7,192 bases of DNA. It comes from Verrucomicrobia bacterium UBA4286 (GTDB lineage: Bacteria > Verrucomicrobiota > Kiritimatiellia > RFP12 > UBA1067). The notes under the pieces are model-generated. The model did not search any database. It was given only the letters and a program-made list of their open reading frames with translations, and was not told where the DNA came from. Positions 5,846-7,192 of this stretch are shown piece by piece (positions within the stretch are counted from its first letter, which is position 1; the number at the start of each line of letters is the position of its first letter). A program made the translations under genes and the position numbers. Location of the stretch: assembly GCA_002395905.1 (NCBI GenBank), contig DGVK01000228.1:1-7192 (forward strand), given 5' to 3'.

Positions 5846-6248
5846 CAAAGCCTCGAGAGCCCCTGCGGTCGCTTTGACGTCGATGCTCGACGTCATATTC
5901 CTGCTCCTGTGCTTCTTCGTCACAGTAAGCGTTTTCTCGCAGTGGGAGAGCGAGATTTCGATAAAGCTGCCCGCGTCGAAGACCGCCGAGCAGCCCGAGC
6001 GTCTGCCTGGCGAGATAATCGTCAACCTTTCCAAAGAGGGTGTCGTCAAGGTGAACGGCGCGGTAATGCCGCTTCACGAGCTCAAGATGCGTCTTGCGAA
6101 GATAGCCAGGTTCTTCCCCGGCCAGCCCGTGATCATCCGCGCCGACAGGGATACGCGCTACGAGTCGCTCGTCGAAGTGATGGACACCTGCCGCGAGGCG
6201 GATGTCTGGAACTTCTCTCTGGCGACAGAGGGAGAGGCGTCGCGGTGA
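5829..6248 (+). CDS. exbD: ExbD/TolR-family protein
   Basis: This is the partner of the ExbB-like channel, with one membrane helix and a periplasmic domain. It has 139 residues, normal for the family. The N-terminus is cytoplasmic and basic. The helix (about 16-36) starts LTSMLDVIFLLLCFF and contains Asp21, at the position of the essential protonatable Asp of ExbD (Asp25 in E. coli). The periplasmic domain ends with VIIRADRDTRYESLVEVMD and WNFSLATEG, the conserved ExbD fold pattern. It begins inside exbB and ends with TGA sharing bases with the GTG of the next gene, so exbB, exbD and the TPR gene form one operon. No TonB or TolA gene is visible in the window. Confidence 0.93.
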   Translation: MKFGADKASRAPAVALTSMLDVIFLLLCFFVTVSVFSQWESEISIKLPASKTAEQPERLPGEIIVNLSKEGVVKVNGAVMPLHELKMRLAKIARFFPGQPVIIRADRDTRYESLVEVMDTCREADVWNFSLATEGEASR

Positions 6249-7192
6249 CGGCTTTCACGGCAGCGCTGTTCGCCGCGATAACGGTTGCGCCGGCCGACAG
6301 GATGGCCATGGCCGACCGTCTCTTCAACCGCGGCGCATACAAGGAAGCGCGCGCGGAATACGCCGAGCTTATAAACGCCAAGGCGCTCGCCGAGGATGAA
6401 CTGCTCTACCGCTATGCGGAGTGCGAGAGGGCGATGGGCCGCGCCGATTCGGCGAGGCGCACGTACGGCGTGATCCTTTCGCGCCACCCCGCCTCGCGCC
6501 ACGCCGATCGCGCGAGGCTGTCGCGTGCGCTGCTTTCCAAGGACTCCGAAGAGAAGATTTCCGAACTCAGGCTTCTCGATACAGACCGCATCCCCGCGGA
6601 TATCCGCGCCTCGGCGCTTTATCATCTCGGTGTGGCGACGGGCGACGCCGCCGTCTTCGCGCGATGCGCCGAAATCGCGCCCGGCGGGAAGTACGCCCCC
6701 TACGCAAAGCTGCGCATGGCGTCGGCGCTTGCGGCCTCGAATGATCCTGCCGAAAGAGCGAAGGGCGTCGCCGTGTTCCTCGAAATCGCCGACGGACCGG
6801 ACGGAGAATTAGCCGAAGAGGCTCTTTATCTCGCCGCTTCATCATGCTACGGTGACAGACGCTACGGCGAGGCGTCGTCGCTTCTCGGGCGATATATGAA
6901 GAAATGGCCTGCCGGGCGGCACTCGGCCGATGCGCTCAAGGTGCGCGCGTGGTGCGATTATCTTGACGGACGCTACGCCGACGTGATCGCTGAGTGCGGT
7001 GACGGTTCTACGGACGACACGGCGTTCCTCCTCGCTTCGGCCCATCATCTCTCGGGCGACGCGGCGAAGGCGAAGACCTTCTTCGAGGCGTATCTTGAAA
7101 AGTTCCCTCAGGGACGCTACCGCAAGGAGGTCGAGCTCCCGCTGGCGCGGCTCGGTTTCACGTCCGCAGAGAAGTCCGGCGACATGCCGCGT
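6245..7192 (+). CDS. Tetratricopeptide-repeat protein, probably exported, 3' end missing
   Basis: The frame is open from 6245 to the window end (316 codons). Start GTG at 6245 overlaps the exbD stop (GTGA) and has GGAGAGG at 6231-6237, seven bases upstream. The first 17 residues (MTAFTAALFAAITVAPA) look like a short signal peptide with an APA cleavage site, but lack the usual basic start, so export is uncertain. After this come helical pairs of TPR type: about residues 21-95 (MADRLFNRGAYKEARAEYAE, then ELLYRYAECERAMGRADSAR), about 185-235 (AEEALYLAASSCYGDRRYGE and a repeat ending WPAGRHSADA) and about 255-300 (AFLLASAHHLSGDAAKAKTF, ending FPQGRYRKE). The 'KFPxGxY/HxxxA' pattern resembles BamD/CpoB-type repeats. 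Tol/Ton-like operons often encode such a periplasmic TPR protein, so a partner of ExbB/ExbD is the likely role. The exact function is unknown. Confidence 0.82.
   Translation, partial: MTAFTAALFAAITVAPADRMAMADRLFNRGAYKEARAEYAELINAKALAEDELLYRYAECERAMGRADSARRTYGVILSRHPASRHADRARLSRALLSKDSEEKISELRLLDTDRIPADIRASALYHLGVATGDAAVFARCAEIAPGGKYAPYAKLRMASALAASNDPAERAKGVAVFLEIADGPDGELAEEALYLAASSCYGDRRYGEASSLLGRYMKKWPAGRHSADALKVRAWCDYLDGRYADVIAECGDGSTDDTAFLLASAHHLSGDAAKAKTFFEAYLEKFPQGRYRKEVELPLARLGFTSAEKSGDMPR

Overview
The window comes from a diderm (Gram-negative type) bacterium of fairly high GC. It carries an outer-membrane efflux channel, a lipoprotein-type periplasmic adaptor and an ExbB/ExbD energy-transducing pair, all of which need an outer membrane or periplasm. 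I cannot name the taxon. A PVC-type bacterium (Verrucomicrobiota, Kiritimatiellota or Lentisphaerota) is only a guess.

Left block (1-2572, + strand): the 3' part of a TolC-family channel gene overlaps by 4 bp (ATGA) with a MacA/HlyD-type adaptor gene that has a lipobox. Together they form the outer-membrane and periplasmic parts of a tripartite exporter. The inner-membrane pump (MacB or RND) is not downstream and must lie upstream or elsewhere.

Convergent gap (2573-2870): it is dominated by a 22-bp tandem repeat (2589-2786). Each unit is built from two 11-bp halves whose 6-nt arms, AAGTCT and AGACTT, are reverse complements. Every arm can therefore pair with the neighbour on either side. This is the least explained element in the window.

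Central block (2871-5199, - strand): a two-gene metal-resistance operon. csoR encodes a CsoR/DUF156 repressor with the Cys-His-Cys Cu(I) triad. It is followed by a P1B-type metal-transporting ATPase with a CPC motif, no N-terminal HMA domain, a Cys-Cys N-terminus and an unusual CPKC insertion in the actuator domain. The csoR promoter has perfect TTGACA and TATAAT hexamers with a CsoR-type operator (CATACCC-N5-GGGTATG) in the spacer, so the operon should be self-repressed and metal-induced.

Right block (5283-7192, + strand): a divergent extended -10 promoter, symmetric to the csoR -10, drives a compact exbB, then exbD (17-bp overlap), then a TPR-protein gene (GTGA overlap) that runs off the window. 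ExbB/ExbD would form a proton-driven motor in the inner membrane. The TPR protein is probably a periplasmic partner, as in Tol/Ton-like operons. The CsoR operator lies between the two back-to-back promoters, so metal may affect both operons.
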